The notes beneath the pieces were generated by a model that was not told where the DNA came from, did no database searches, and worked only from the letters and a program-made list of their open reading frames with translations. Shown here piece after piece: positions 16,307-23,611 of a stretch of DNA of 64,000 bases; within the stretch, counting starts at the first letter, position 1; each line of letters opens with the position of its first letter. The stretch is from Mesorhizobium prunaredense (GTDB lineage Bacteria; Pseudomonadota; Alphaproteobacteria; Rhizobiales; Rhizobiaceae), in contig NZ_FTPD01000067.1 of the NCBI RefSeq assembly GCF_900156895.1, positions 202,444 to 266,443 of the forward strand, read 5' to 3'. The position numbers and the translations under genes were made by a program.

Positions 16307-16399
16307 CGGCAAATCCCCACAGTTTTGGGTCATTTCACACAATCGCCTGCAAACATCAACCGGGCGCCTGCAAACATCAACCTGGGAAAGGACAAGACC

Positions 16400-17212
16400 A
16401 TGGACATGACGTTCAAGGGCGCCGCCAGGCGCCTGGACGATCTCGATCTGCCAAAACTCGGCGCCAGGATCGGCGTCGGCGAAGACGAGATCCACGCCTT
16501 TCTCGATGTCGAAACCAGCGGGCATGGCTTCGACGCCCATGGCCGGCCGGTCATCCTGTTCGAGCCGCATGTTTTTTATCGCAATCTGGCGGGCGCAGCT
16601 CGGACAAAGGCGGTAGCGGCCGGTCTCGCCTATGCCAAATGGGGCGAAAAGCCTTATCCCCGCGACAGCTATCCGCGCCTGAAAGCCGCCTGCGCCATCG
16701 ACGAGACGGCGGCGCTCAGATCGGCGTCATGGGGGCTCGGCCAGGTTCTCGGCGAGAATTTTAGGGCGGCCGGCTTCCCCACCGTGCAGGCGATGGTCGA
16801 AGCCATGATGGCGGACGAGGCGCTGCAGCTGGCGGCGGCGGTCAATTTCATCGCCGCCAACCGGCTCGACGGCAAATTGCGCAAGCATGACTGGGCCGGC
16901 TTTGCCAAGGGCTACAACGGCGCATCCTATGGGAAGAACGCCTACGATATCCGGCTTGCCGAGGCGTTCCGCAAATGGTCCGGGATCAAGGACACGCCGT
17001 CGCCGCCCGCTGCGCAGCCTCCGGCGCCCGTTCCGATCCCGCAGCCGCCACAACCGAAGGGTTTCACGCCCGCTAAGGCAGAGCCGGGCAAAGCCGGAGT
17101 GCGGCGCGGACCGTTGCCCGGATTATGGGCCGCAGTGCTGGCTCCGTTGGTCGCCGCAATCCTCTCCTTGTTTCGAAAGACCCCCTCCCTGTTTCGAAAG
17201 GCAAAGCCATGA
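16400..17212 (+). CDS. N-acetylmuramidase endolysin
   Basis: A 270-residue peptidoglycan hydrolase. Residues about 30-195 match the N-acetylmuramidase (DUF3380) endolysin domain: VILFEPHVFYR with the probable catalytic Glu near residue 55, WGLGQVLGENF, FIAANRLDGKLRKHDWAGFA and KGYNGASYGKNAYD. A Pro-rich linker (about 200-235) leads to a hydrophobic C-terminal segment (LWAAVLAPLVAAILSLF) that could tether the enzyme to the membrane. ATG 16400 follows GGGAAAGGA. It is the first gene of the lysis cassette; its TGA overlaps the next ATG. Confidence 0.85.
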   Translation: MDMTFKGAARRLDDLDLPKLGARIGVGEDEIHAFLDVETSGHGFDAHGRPVILFEPHVFYRNLAGAARTKAVAAGLAYAKWGEKPYPRDSYPRLKAACAIDETAALRSASWGLGQVLGENFRAAGFPTVQAMVEAMMADEALQLAAAVNFIAANRLDGKLRKHDWAGFAKGYNGASYGKNAYDIRLAEAFRKWSGIKDTPSPPAAQPPAPVPIPQPPQPKGFTPAKAEPGKAGVRRGPLPGLWAAVLAPLVAAILSLFRKTPSLFRKAKP

Positions 17213-17427
17213 ACTGGTTCAATACCAACGCCGCGCACAATCTGATCAATGTGCTGATCCTGCTGCTCACCGGCCTGGTCGGCTTCGACTGGACGCTGTT
17301 CGGCATCGACGCCGCCCTGGCGCTAAAAATCACCGGGGTGCTGGCCCTGCTCAAGATCCTGATCAATGTCGTGCGCGACGGCGTCGCCGGCCTCGTCAGA
17401 AACCAGCCTGCCGTGGAGGGCAATTGA
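17209..17427 (+). CDS. Small holin-like membrane protein
   Basis: A 72-residue protein with two predicted helices, residues about 12-30 (LINVLILLLTGLVGF) and 36-56 (AALALKITGVLALLKILINV), and a short charged tail. Its size, topology and position right after the endolysin (ATGA overlap at 17209-17212) suggest a holin that opens the inner membrane for the muramidase. No specific holin family signature is recognised. Confidence 0.55.
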   Translation: MNWFNTNAAHNLINVLILLLTGLVGFDWTLFGIDAALALKITGVLALLKILINVVRDGVAGLVRNQPAVEGN

Positions 17428-17428
17428 G

Positions 17429-17689
17429 ATGTCGGTGCTTTCCATGCTGGGCGCACTCGCCGGCAACACGACGATCATGGCGATTTTAGCCGCGCTCGTC
17501 GGCGGCATCGGCCTGTTTGTCGCCGGCGGTCGGGCCAACAAGGATGCGGCCAGGCGAGCGGCGGAAAAACTCGCCGCCGTCGAGGAGCGCCTCGAAATGG
17601 ACCGCGAGGCGACCGATGCCGAGCGCGCGGCGCGCGATCTGCCGGACGAAGCCGCACGGCGGGAGGCGATGCGATGGGCAAAGCGCTGA
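17429..17689 (+). CDS. Inner-membrane spanin-like (Rz-type) protein
   Basis: An 86-residue protein with one N-terminal transmembrane helix (residues about 13-32, TTIMAILAALVGGIGLFVAG) followed by a charged coiled coil (AARRAAEKLAAVEERLEMDR onward). This is the layout of i-spanins, which span the periplasm and fuse inner and outer membranes at lysis. The 3' end overlaps the next gene, a small lipoprotein, by 16 bp in a different frame, the classical Rz/Rz1 partner. It is shorter than lambda Rz (153 residues). Confidence 0.6.
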   Translation: MSVLSMLGALAGNTTIMAILAALVGGIGLFVAGGRANKDAARRAAEKLAAVEERLEMDREATDAERAARDLPDEAARREAMRWAKR

Positions 17690-17892
17690 TGCTGCTGCTC
17701 GGCCTGTTGCTCGGGGGCCTGCTGCTCGCTGGGTGCGCAATGCCGGTTTCGCCGGCGCGCCAGGTCTGGTGCGACCACAACCAGCCGCGCCGTGCGTCCG
17801 CCGCCGTCGTCGCCGCCATGACGCGGCCCGAGCTCGACGAGATGAATGCCTACAACGGCAAGGGCGCCAGATGGTGCGGGTGGAAGCCATGA
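17674..17892 (+). CDS. Outer-membrane spanin-like (Rz1-type) lipoprotein
   Basis: A 72-residue lipoprotein with signal MGKALMLLLGLLLGGLLLAG and lipobox LLAGC (Cys21). The mature chain of about 52 residues has two further Cys and a Trp-rich end (RWCGWKP). It begins inside the preceding i-spanin-like gene in another frame, as o-spanins commonly do. ATG 17674 is set by the signal peptide. Its TGA overlaps the next start (ATGA at 17889-17892). Pro is less abundant than in lambda Rz1, so the role is inferred from position and topology. Confidence 0.6.
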   Translation: MGKALMLLLGLLLGGLLLAGCAMPVSPARQVWCDHNQPRRASAAVVAAMTRPELDEMNAYNGKGARWCGWKP

Positions 17893-18230
17893 TACAGGAG
17901 CTTCTCGATGCGCTCGGCATCAAGGCGCCGGTGGTGGTCGCCGGCCTTTCCGGCGGGATATTGCGAGCCTTGTCGCGCCACCGCTACAAGGTTCGCGAGA
18001 TGTTGGCGTCGCCGATCTGCGGCGCGCTGGCGGCGGCCTACCTGACATTGCCAGTGGTGCATTATTTCCGCGCCACCGGCCTGGCGATTCCAGCGAACGA
18101 CGACACTACGACGCTGGCCGCGGCGTTCCTCATCGGCGTCTCGGCGATGTGGATCTCGGACATCGTCTTCGAGGTGGTGGTGAGGCGGTTCAAGCCCGAG
18201 AAGGAGGAGTGGCCGGAGAAGGAGGAGTGA
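17889..18230 (+). CDS. Holin-like three-helix membrane protein
   Basis: A 113-residue protein with three likely helices: residues about 13-28 (APVVVAGLSGGILRAL), 43-62 (GALAAAYLTLPVVHYF) and 76-100 (LAAAFLIGVSAMWISDIVFE). The C-terminus is highly charged (Lys/Glu), as in many holins. It is translationally coupled to the lipoprotein gene by an ATGA overlap. It could be the true holin, with the 72-residue protein as antiholin, or the reverse. A copy of its 3' end persists at 18879-18905. Confidence 0.6.
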   Translation: MIQELLDALGIKAPVVVAGLSGGILRALSRHRYKVREMLASPICGALAAAYLTLPVVHYFRATGLAIPANDDTTTLAAAFLIGVSAMWISDIVFEVVVRRFKPEKEEWPEKEE

Positions 18231-18244
18231 GTTCGCGGCTGTCT

Positions 18245-18345
18245 TAAAGCGCGTCGCGTTCGACCGGCCTCATGCGACGCGCTTTAGTTTGTTGTTTATG
18301 CATGTCGTTATCGCAAAACCGCTGCACACTTTTGCGCGACATGCA
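18245..18345. repeat. Two palindromic elements inserted after the lysis cassette
   Basis: The first is TAAAGCGCGTCGC...GCGACGCGCTTTA (18245-18257 with 18274-18286); it is followed by GTTTGTTGTTT and could terminate transcription. The second is TGCATGTCG...CGACATGCA (18299-18307 with 18337-18345). Both are absent from the tandemly duplicated copy at 18909-18935, where CTGTCCTAAAGCGC joins straight to CGCAGTAGC. Confidence 0.7.
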
Positions 18346-18454
18346 TTGTTGCGCCGCAGTAGCACTCTTGCGAGAGATGCTGGTAAGGTGGGGGTGAGGG
18401 TGCGGAACCACGGGCGAAGCTGCGCGTTAGGCACGATCTTTGCGAGGATGCAGC

Positions 18455-18745
18455 ATGCCAGCTCGCCCAATCGCCCCAATAGCCGCAGCGATGCTGATCG
18501 CCGCCACAAGCATGGCTTACGCCCGGCCGGATACGCGCGCCATGACATGCGAACAGACGCAGCAGCTGATCCAGAGCCGGCGCGCGGTCGTGCTGTCCAC
18601 CGGCCGCAACACCTATGATCGATATGTCCGCCAATACGGCAATGAGTGCGACTGGCCCGAAGCGCCCGTCACCTCCTACATCAGGACGCTTGACGGTCAA
18701 TGTCGGGTCCATCGATGCGAGGAACCGGTTCTCGGATTGCGATGA
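18455..18745 (+). CDS. Small secreted Cys-containing protein, copy 1
   Basis: A 96-residue protein with a Sec signal peptide (residues about 1-24, ending SMAYA) and four Cys in the mature part (MTCEQTQ, GNECDW, GQCRVHRCEE), probably two disulfides. Motifs TGRNTYDRYVRQYGNECDW and YIRTLDGQCRVHRC are seen in many rhizobial periplasmic small proteins of unknown role. The ribosome site GAGGA precedes ATG 18455. It is paralogous to the gene at 19026, exactly 571 bp away, with about 85-90 percent identity by eye. Confidence 0.75.
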   Translation: MPARPIAPIAAAMLIAATSMAYARPDTRAMTCEQTQQLIQSRRAVVLSTGRNTYDRYVRQYGNECDWPEAPVTSYIRTLDGQCRVHRCEEPVLGLR

Positions 18746-18878
18746 CGCGCCATTAAAGTCCGGGATCAAACACCTGCCGCGCCGCGTCGCTTCGCTCCTT
18801 GCTTCGCCCTAGGATGACGAAGGTGTAGTAGCGTATGGCTAATCGCCAGCGTTGGAGGTTGGTGCTAGAAGCAGCCGA

Positions 18879-18905
18879 CGGTTCAAGCCGGGCAGGGAGG
18901 AGTGA
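18879..18905 (+). pseudogene. Remnant of the holin-like gene 3' end
   Basis: GGTTCAAGCC...GGGAGGAGTGATCGCGGCTG matches the last codons and stop of the 17889-18230 gene (GGTTCAAGCCCGAG...GAGGAGTGAGTTCGCGGCTG), with about 20 internal bases missing. It marks the left boundary of the 571-bp duplication. Confidence 0.6.
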
Positions 18906-19025
18906 TCGCGGCTGTCCTAAAGCGCCGCAGTAGCACTCTTGCGAGAGATCCTGGTAAAGGTGGGGTGAAGGCGCGGAACCACGGGCGAAGCTGCGCGTTG
19001 GACACGACCTTTCCGAGGATGCAGC

Positions 19026-19319
19026 ATGCCAACTCGCCCAATCGCCCCAATAGCCGCAGCGATCCTGATCGCCGCCACAAGCATGGCTTACGCCCGGCCG
19101 GATACGCGCGCCATGACATGCGAACAGACGCAGTTTCTGATCCAGAGCCGGCGCGCGGTGGTGCTGACCACCGGCCGCAACACCTATGACCGCTATGTCC
19201 GCCGTTACGGCAATGAATGCGACTGGCCCGAAGTGCCTGTCGCCGCCTATGTCAGGACGCTTGACGGTCAATGTCGGGTCCACCGATGCGACGAGCCGGT
19301 GTTCTTTTTCCCGGACTAG
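19026..19319 (+). CDS. Small secreted Cys-containing protein, copy 2
   Basis: A 97-residue paralogue of the protein at 18455-18745 with the same signal peptide (SMAYA), the same four Cys and the same spacing. Differences cluster late (VTSYIRT to VAAYVRT) and the C-terminus diverges to PVFFFPD. Upstream DNA back to about 18922 is duplicated as well, so both copies should carry the same control region. The next feature is a family 1 repeat. Function unknown; likely periplasmic. Confidence 0.75.
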   Translation: MPTRPIAPIAAAILIAATSMAYARPDTRAMTCEQTQFLIQSRRAVVLTTGRNTYDRYVRRYGNECDWPEVPVAAYVRTLDGQCRVHRCDEPVFFFPD

Positions 19320-19325
19320 TGGCCT

Positions 19326-19560
19326 TAGAGCGCTACTGCGGTGCAGGACCTTTGATCGCGGAGGGACAGCGCCCTGGACAGCGCCCCCCTCTGTCCTGCC
19401 GGACATCTCCCCCACTTGGGGGGAGATCGGCAGCTTCGCAGACAGCGTCCTTTTTGCAACGTCGGTGGTTGGCGAAATCAGTGATGAAGGCCAATCTCCC
19501 CCGAAGTGGGGGAGATGTCCGGCAGGACAGAGGGGGGCGCGAAGGATCGCTACAGAGCGC
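19326..19560. repeat. Palindromic repeat family 1, longest copy
   Basis: The left arm, 19326-19430, contains a second palindromic module (AGGGACAGCGCCCTGGACAG) outside the core; the right arm, 19491-19560, ends TCGCTACAGAGCGC. The core palindrome is present twice, in opposite orientation. The separating 60 bases are unique. The outer modules reappear fused in the copy at 9894-10011. Confidence 0.8.
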
Positions 19561-19562
19561 TT

Positions 19563-19709
19563 TTAGAAACCGAAGAACTGCCAGCCGACCAGGTAGCCAA
19601 GCGCGACGACCACCAGGGGAAACAAGGCTGGCGCCAGCCGGCTTAGAGCGGAGCTCCTTGCCGGCTCGTTAGGGGCGCTTCTTTCGGCGTTTCCGAGGTT
19701 CTTGGTCAT
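19563..19709 (-). CDS. Small single-pass membrane protein
   Basis: A 48-residue protein starting MTKNLGNAERSAPNEPAR at ATG 19709 with GGCGGA upstream. Residues about 25-45 (LAPALFPLVVVALGYLVGWQ) form one transmembrane helix, ending WQFFGF. Its stop codon abuts the family 1 repeat. Such short tail-anchored proteins are frequent in rhizobia and rarely characterised. It is weakly supported beyond the helix and ribosome site. Confidence 0.45.
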   Translation of the reverse strand: MTKNLGNAERSAPNEPARSSALSRLAPALFPLVVVALGYLVGWQFFGF

Positions 19710-19853
19710 TCCGCCATAGTAGCGATCGCTGATTAACGATTCCCCAACATGCCGCGCCCGCGCGATGGAGCCGGGCGGCTTGCTGCCGGCGGGAACCAAT
19801 CGCCGCCAACCTGCTTTGGCAAGGAGGCGATCGTTCGCGCGGAGGAGTTCGAC

Positions 19854-20159
19854 ATGAAACCTTTCGCATTCCTGCCAATCACGCTGCTCGGCGCACTGGC
19901 GTTGGCGGCGCCGGTTGCTGCCCAGACGGATAACGAGACACAAGACCAGGCGCCTGCCGGCCACTGCCAGGCCCAGCCGCAGAATGGCGAGCAGCAGCCG
20001 CCGCCGCCTGACAGCCTGACTGAAATGCTTGACCCCTGCAACGGCGTGCTGCTGCCGCCGCCGACCGGTGATCGCGGCATGGCCGCACCGCCGCCGGACG
20101 AGGGCAGGACACCGGTGCTCAAGCCCGGCGAGGTGCCGCCGCAGCCGCCGAAACCATAG
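19854..20159 (+). CDS. Secreted proline-rich small protein
   Basis: A 101-residue protein with signal peptide (residues 1-23, ending PVAAQ) and a low-complexity mature part rich in Pro, Gln and Gly (QQPPPPDS, GVLLPPPTGD, VPPQPPKP), with two Cys. A GGAGGAG ribosome site precedes ATG 19854. It is likely periplasmic or cell-wall associated. I do not recognise a family, and Pro-rich tails of this kind evolve fast. Confidence 0.65.
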   Translation: MKPFAFLPITLLGALALAAPVAAQTDNETQDQAPAGHCQAQPQNGEQQPPPPDSLTEMLDPCNGVLLPPPTGDRGMAAPPPDEGRTPVLKPGEVPPQPPKP

Positions 20160-20516
20160 ATTGGGGGCATTGCCGGTCTCGCGCCTGACGGTACCGGCGC
20201 CGGCAGGGATTTTTGCCGTAGGGTGGAACATTAGTTATGGCTAAATGTTGTTCTCGAAGCAGTCGATATCACCCCCCTCCGGTATCGCTGCTGATCGGGC
20301 AAAACCGATCGGCCCGCGTGCCTGCGAAAGGAACGCGGGCCAATGCGGCGGCTCGCGGGAACGCACCAGAGCGGCGCCAATACGGCGATCGATTAGCCGC
20401 CGCTCACGGAACAAGAAGGTTGCGTGAGCGTTTCCAAAGAGGGCCCGCCGTCCCGATTGTGATCTAATATTGCCACCCGTGGAAGGCAGAGCCCGCAAAC
20501 CAGACAGGAGAAGACG
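20160..20516. other. Intergenic, nothing recognised
   Basis: About 355 bases without a convincing gene, repeat or T-tract terminator. The promoter of the DUF1236 gene at 20517 should lie in the last 100 bases. Confidence 0.45.
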
Positions 20517-20816
20517 ATGAAAATCCACCTTGTTCCTGCCGCCGCCGGGCTGGCTCTGCTGGCCGGTGTCGGCGTCGCCACCGCAGACCAGGTGATTGTC
20601 ACGCCCGAGCAGCAGACGGTCGTCCGCCAATATGTGGAGAGGCACCCGCTGGCGTCGATCAGCCTGCTGGGCGTGGAACTCAACGTCGGTTCCACTTTGC
20701 CCGACACGGTTGAACTTCACGAGGTTCCCGACGTCGAATACAGATATGTAGTCGTCGACGATCGCACCGTGCTGGTCGATCCCGGCACCCGCAGGATCGT
20801 GCAGGTCATCGACTGA
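20517..20816 (+). CDS. DUF1236 domain periplasmic protein
   Basis: A 99-residue protein with a signal peptide (residues 1-23, ending ATA-D). The rest matches DUF1236: an alpha segment (EQQTVVRQYVERHPL), then LNVGSTLPDTVELHEVPD, then YRYVVVDDRTVLVDPGTRRI and VQVID at the end. These proteins are common in the periplasm of rhizobia and related bacteria; their role is unknown. AGGAGAAG just upstream sets the ATG at 20517. Confidence 0.85.
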   Translation: MKIHLVPAAAGLALLAGVGVATADQVIVTPEQQTVVRQYVERHPLASISLLGVELNVGSTLPDTVELHEVPDVEYRYVVVDDRTVLVDPGTRRIVQVID

Positions 20817-20922
20817 CCTTCACCCGCCGCTCTCCCGAACCGGCAAGACGCGGGAAGAGCGGCGGCTCGCCGGCAGGCAGCCGGCCGTTGATCGTCTTCG
20901 GGGCGGACGGAAAGGAGCTCCC

Positions 20923-21189
20923 ATGTTGCCGCATGTCGAGTCACGCAATGTGGCCGCATCCGTCGACAAGCTGCTTGCTGAACGGGGCACTACCCTGTTG
21001 TCGATGAAGGCGTTGATTGCAGCCGTGCGTGAGCAAACCGGAACGGAGCGCTCTGACGCGGATCTGGCGGGGCTGATCACCAAAAAGGCGGCACTCCTCG
21101 GCGTTGCGGTTCTGTCCGATCTGGGCCGACCCGACTCGGCACCCGATTTGGGCCGAAGCCCCCGAGACGCCGGTCGAAAATTCAGCTAG
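20923..21189 (+). CDS. Small hypothetical protein
   Basis: An 88-residue soluble protein starting MLPHVESRNVAASVDKLLAE, with GGAGCTCCC upstream of ATG 20923. Residues about 10-70 are predicted helical (LLSMKALIAAVREQTG, DADLAGLITKKAALLGVAV). The C-terminus contains a short internal repetition, SDLGRPDSAPDLGRSP, matching repeated DNA GATTTGGGCCGA nearby. No family recognised. Confidence 0.5.
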   Translation: MLPHVESRNVAASVDKLLAERGTTLLSMKALIAAVREQTGTERSDADLAGLITKKAALLGVAVLSDLGRPDSAPDLGRSPRDAGRKFS

Positions 21190-21226
21190 AAGTTGTCGCT
21201 CACCGATTTGAGCCGAGGAGGCAACT

Positions 21227-21481
21227 GTGACGGATAACAGGCAGGAACGCATTCGCCGGCGGGCTCACGCGATCTGGGAACAGGCCGGCCGGCCAGACGG
21301 CGCGCATCAGCAGCACTGGGACCAGGCCGCCGCCGAGATCGACGGTGAGGAAAGCCGGCCGAAAGCCAAGCTGGCTCGAACGAAGGAGCCGGCGGCCGCC
21401 GCCAAGGCCAAGCCCAAGGACACTAAGCCAAAGGACACCACACCAAAGGCTGCCCGGCGGGGCAAGTCTTCAGCGAGCTAG
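21227..21481 (+). CDS. DUF2934 domain protein
   Basis: An 84-residue protein. Residues about 6-40 (ERIRRRAHAIWEQAGRPDG followed by AHQQHWDQAAAEI) are the DUF2934 motif found in many rhizobial small proteins. The remainder is a Lys/Ala/Pro-rich low-complexity tail (AKPKDTKPKDTTPKAARRG) typical of nucleic-acid-binding or stress proteins. GAGGAGG precedes the GTG-ACG start region; the annotated start is GTG 21227. Function unknown. Confidence 0.75.
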   Translation: MTDNRQERIRRRAHAIWEQAGRPDGAHQQHWDQAAAEIDGEESRPKAKLARTKEPAAAAKAKPKDTKPKDTTPKAARRGKSSAS

Positions 21482-21598
21482 TGGTTTCCGCCTAACATAA
21501 GAATCCTTTCCGGGAGTGCGCATGCGAGACGATGGGCTTGTCCAGACATGCGTTAGGAGGGGCGAAGGGCCACCTCAGTAGGCGGCCCTCTAAAACGC

Positions 21599-22039
21599 TT
21601 AGGCAGGTATCAGAACGGAGATCCGGTGGATCCCGACTTCCTTGCTTATGTTCGTGGCATGGTCCGTTTTGCCTTTGCCGCAGGTATAGTACTCACCTTT
21701 CTTAACGTTAAATTCCTTATCGGGGTTCGTCTTCTTGATGGTGAACTCCCCAGCGGTGATAAAACAGACCATGTCGTTGTCCATGACGGATTCTTTGTCG
21801 GCAGCCCCAGGTTGGAATACTGCATCGAGCACTAGAATACTTTTGATGCCTGTCATATCCGAGTCCCAAGTGCCTACTTCCACTATGCGAACGCCGGGGG
21901 CAATCTCCTTACCGTCATTTGGGCCATATGTCGGGACGATCTCTGCGGCTCCCGCGGGCGTCGCTAAAGCGAATAGAGGCGTCGCGGCGGCTGTCGCTAG
22001 ACCGATCGTCAATGCAGACCGACGATTGATCTCTTCCAT
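21599..22039 (-). CDS. Exported cupin-domain protein
   Basis: A 146-residue protein. It begins MEEINRRSALTIGLATAAAT with a twin-Arg-like motif and hydrophobic core ending GAA, so it is probably exported (Tat or Sec). Residues about 45-140 form a single small cupin barrel (LVLDAVFQPGAADKE, CFITAGEFTIKKT, GEYYTCGKGKTDHATN). The usual cupin His ligands are mostly missing (GAADKE rather than HxH), so metal binding is doubtful. ATG 22039 follows AGGGAGGAAAA. Confidence 0.7.
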   Translation of the reverse strand: MEEINRRSALTIGLATAAATPLFALATPAGAAEIVPTYGPNDGKEIAPGVRIVEVGTWDSDMTGIKSILVLDAVFQPGAADKESVMDNDMVCFITAGEFTIKKTNPDKEFNVKKGEYYTCGKGKTDHATNISKEVGIHRISVLIPA

Positions 22040-22290
22040 GGGGTTTTCCTCCCTAGTCAAAACGTGCGCGCATGCGCACAAAAAGACTCGGCGCTTGGGA
22101 TGGCCTACTGTCAAATCAATTTTGGCCCAAGCTACCCTGTGGTTTCCGCCGCCGACCCCGACAAGATCATCGCTGCCGTCAGACGCGGGCACCAAGCGTT
22201 AGACTCTATCCACTAGAACAATAACGCTTCGGCCGCGGAACGAAGCTCTGTCCCGCGGCCGAAAGCGTGAGTTCCCGAAATCGATCTCGG

Positions 22291-22629
22291 CTACTGGCCG
22301 CACTGCCTGTCGTTGACGTTCGGTGAAACCGTGCCGGGAGACTTGTGCGTTGCATCAGGCATCGCGCCCTGCGGGCCTGCCGGGCAGTTCCGGTCGGCAT
22401 TCGAATTCGTGCCGTCGGGACCCGCAATGATGCTACCGGTAATCCCGGGGTCGACCACATCCCGATCGGCCAGGTTCGGATCGGTCGGAGCCGGGTCGAT
22501 GACGACGCTTCTGTTGCTGCCGGTAGCCATGTCAGCCTCTGCGTCGGCTGGGTCGGGGGTACTCTGGGCCATCGCAGACGTGGCCAGGCCGGCGGCGAGC
22601 ACCGACGCTGCGAGTAACTTCGTAAGCAT
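22291..22629 (-). CDS. Secreted small hypothetical protein
   Basis: A 112-residue protein with signal peptide (residues 1-21, ending AMAQ) and a mature chain rich in Asp, Pro, Asn and Gly (STPDPADAEADMATGSNRS, DPAPTDPNLADRDVVDPG). Two Cys near the end (NRNCPAGPQG-like and RQCGQ) may form a disulfide. ATG 22629 has GGAGG upstream. It has no recognised domain and looks intrinsically disordered. Confidence 0.6.
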   Translation of the reverse strand: MLTKLLAASVLAAGLATSAMAQSTPDPADAEADMATGSNRSVVIDPAPTDPNLADRDVVDPGITGSIIAGPDGTNSNADRNCPAGPQGAMPDATHKSPGTVSPNVNDRQCGQ

Positions 22630-22820
22630 GAGTTGCCTCCATTTGTCTCCATTTTTCGGTTGTCGCCGCATCGCGACTACACAGAAAAACCGCTCGGGGG
22701 TGGTGAAGTTCCCATAAAATTCCAGCCTGCGACGTCGTGATCAGGAAGGGGCCGTCGTGATCAGGAAGAGCAATCTTGCCTGGTATGTCGGGAACCCAAA
22801 AACGTGCTGGCCACGAGCCG

Positions 22821-22849
22821 TTGACATGACTGCCATGTCACGATATTGA
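22821..22849 (+). promoter_or_regulatory. Promoter with perfect palindrome before the GntR gene
   Basis: TTGACA (22821-22826), 17-base spacer, TATTGA (22844-22849). The palindrome TGACATG-ACTGC-CATGTCA (22822-22840) overlaps the -35 box and spacer. A second possible site, CTATACAGG followed by CTGGACAGGTAT, lies at about 22856-22881 next to the start codon. Autoregulation by the downstream GntR-type protein is the simplest reading. Confidence 0.65.
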
Positions 22850-22883
22850 ACAGGACTATACAGGTTTACTGGACAGGTATCCC

Positions 22884-23609
22884 ATGGCGCGTCGCACGAC
22901 CCTGTCGTCTCCCGGAACCGGCAAGCCCGAACGGATCGCCACCGTCCTCGAGCACGAGATCCGCTCCGGCGTGCTCGGCTTCGGCGACCGCCTGCAGAGC
23001 GAGAACGAGCTCGTCCAGCGCTTCTCCGTCAGCCGCAACACCGTCCGCAAGGGTCTCGAGGAACTGTCGAGCCGCGGGCTGATCACCACCAAGGTCGGCA
23101 TCGGCTCGTTCGTCACCTTCGACGGCATGCCGGTCGACGACGCCGTCGGCTGGTCGCGGGCGCTGGCCAATGCCGGCGCCAATGCCGAGACGCGCACGCT
23201 CCGGCTCGAAGTCATGCAGGATGGCGAGCTCGCTGCCAGGCTCGGCGTCGAAAGCCCGTTCTTCATCGCCGTCGACCGGGTGCGCAGCAGCGCCGATGAC
23301 GGCCATGCCATCTCGATCGAGCGCAGCCGCCTGCCGCTGTCGCCCGAGCTGGAGGACGTGCCGCTGCGCGGCCTGCGCGAGGGCTCGCTGCACCAGACGC
23401 TGCGCGCGGCGGGGCTTGTCCCCGATCACGGCGAGGAATGGGTCGATCTCGAGATGCTGAGCGCCGAGGACGCGGCCATTCTCGACTGCGCGCCCGGCGC
23501 GCCGTTCCTGCGCACGCGGCGCCTGACGCGGGCCGCCGACGGCCGCGCCATCGAATATGTCACCAGCCTGCTCAATCCGGCGCATTTCGCGCTTCACCTG
23601 GAGTTCTGA
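22884..23609 (+). CDS. GntR-family (HutC/UTRA) transcriptional regulator
   Basis: A 241-residue regulator. Residues about 13-75 form the GntR winged helix (IRSGVLGFGDRLQSENELVQ, VSRNTVRKGLEELSSRGLI). Residues about 95-240 form the UTRA effector domain with the typical ending EYVTSLLNPAHFALHLEF. UTRA regulators usually bind a pathway sugar phosphate or amine and leave DNA. It leads a co-directional series through position 31317 and probably controls it. The start codon ATG 22884 follows a possible operator. Confidence 0.85.
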   Translation: MARRTTLSSPGTGKPERIATVLEHEIRSGVLGFGDRLQSENELVQRFSVSRNTVRKGLEELSSRGLITTKVGIGSFVTFDGMPVDDAVGWSRALANAGANAETRTLRLEVMQDGELAARLGVESPFFIAVDRVRSSADDGHAISIERSRLPLSPELEDVPLRGLREGSLHQTLRAAGLVPDHGEEWVDLEMLSAEDAAILDCAPGAPFLRTRRLTRAADGRAIEYVTSLLNPAHFALHLEF

Positions 23610-23611
23610 GC

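Noticed and set aside
16130..16399. Extension of the muramidase upstream to 16121.
   Set aside because: The frame is open, but the sequence shows no family similarity, and ATG 16400 has a good ribosome site at the exact domain start.
1..19560. CRISPR array, suggested by repeated 25-30-base cores.
   Set aside because: The repeats are inverted pairs at irregular distances of many kilobases, with no regular spacers and no cas genes.
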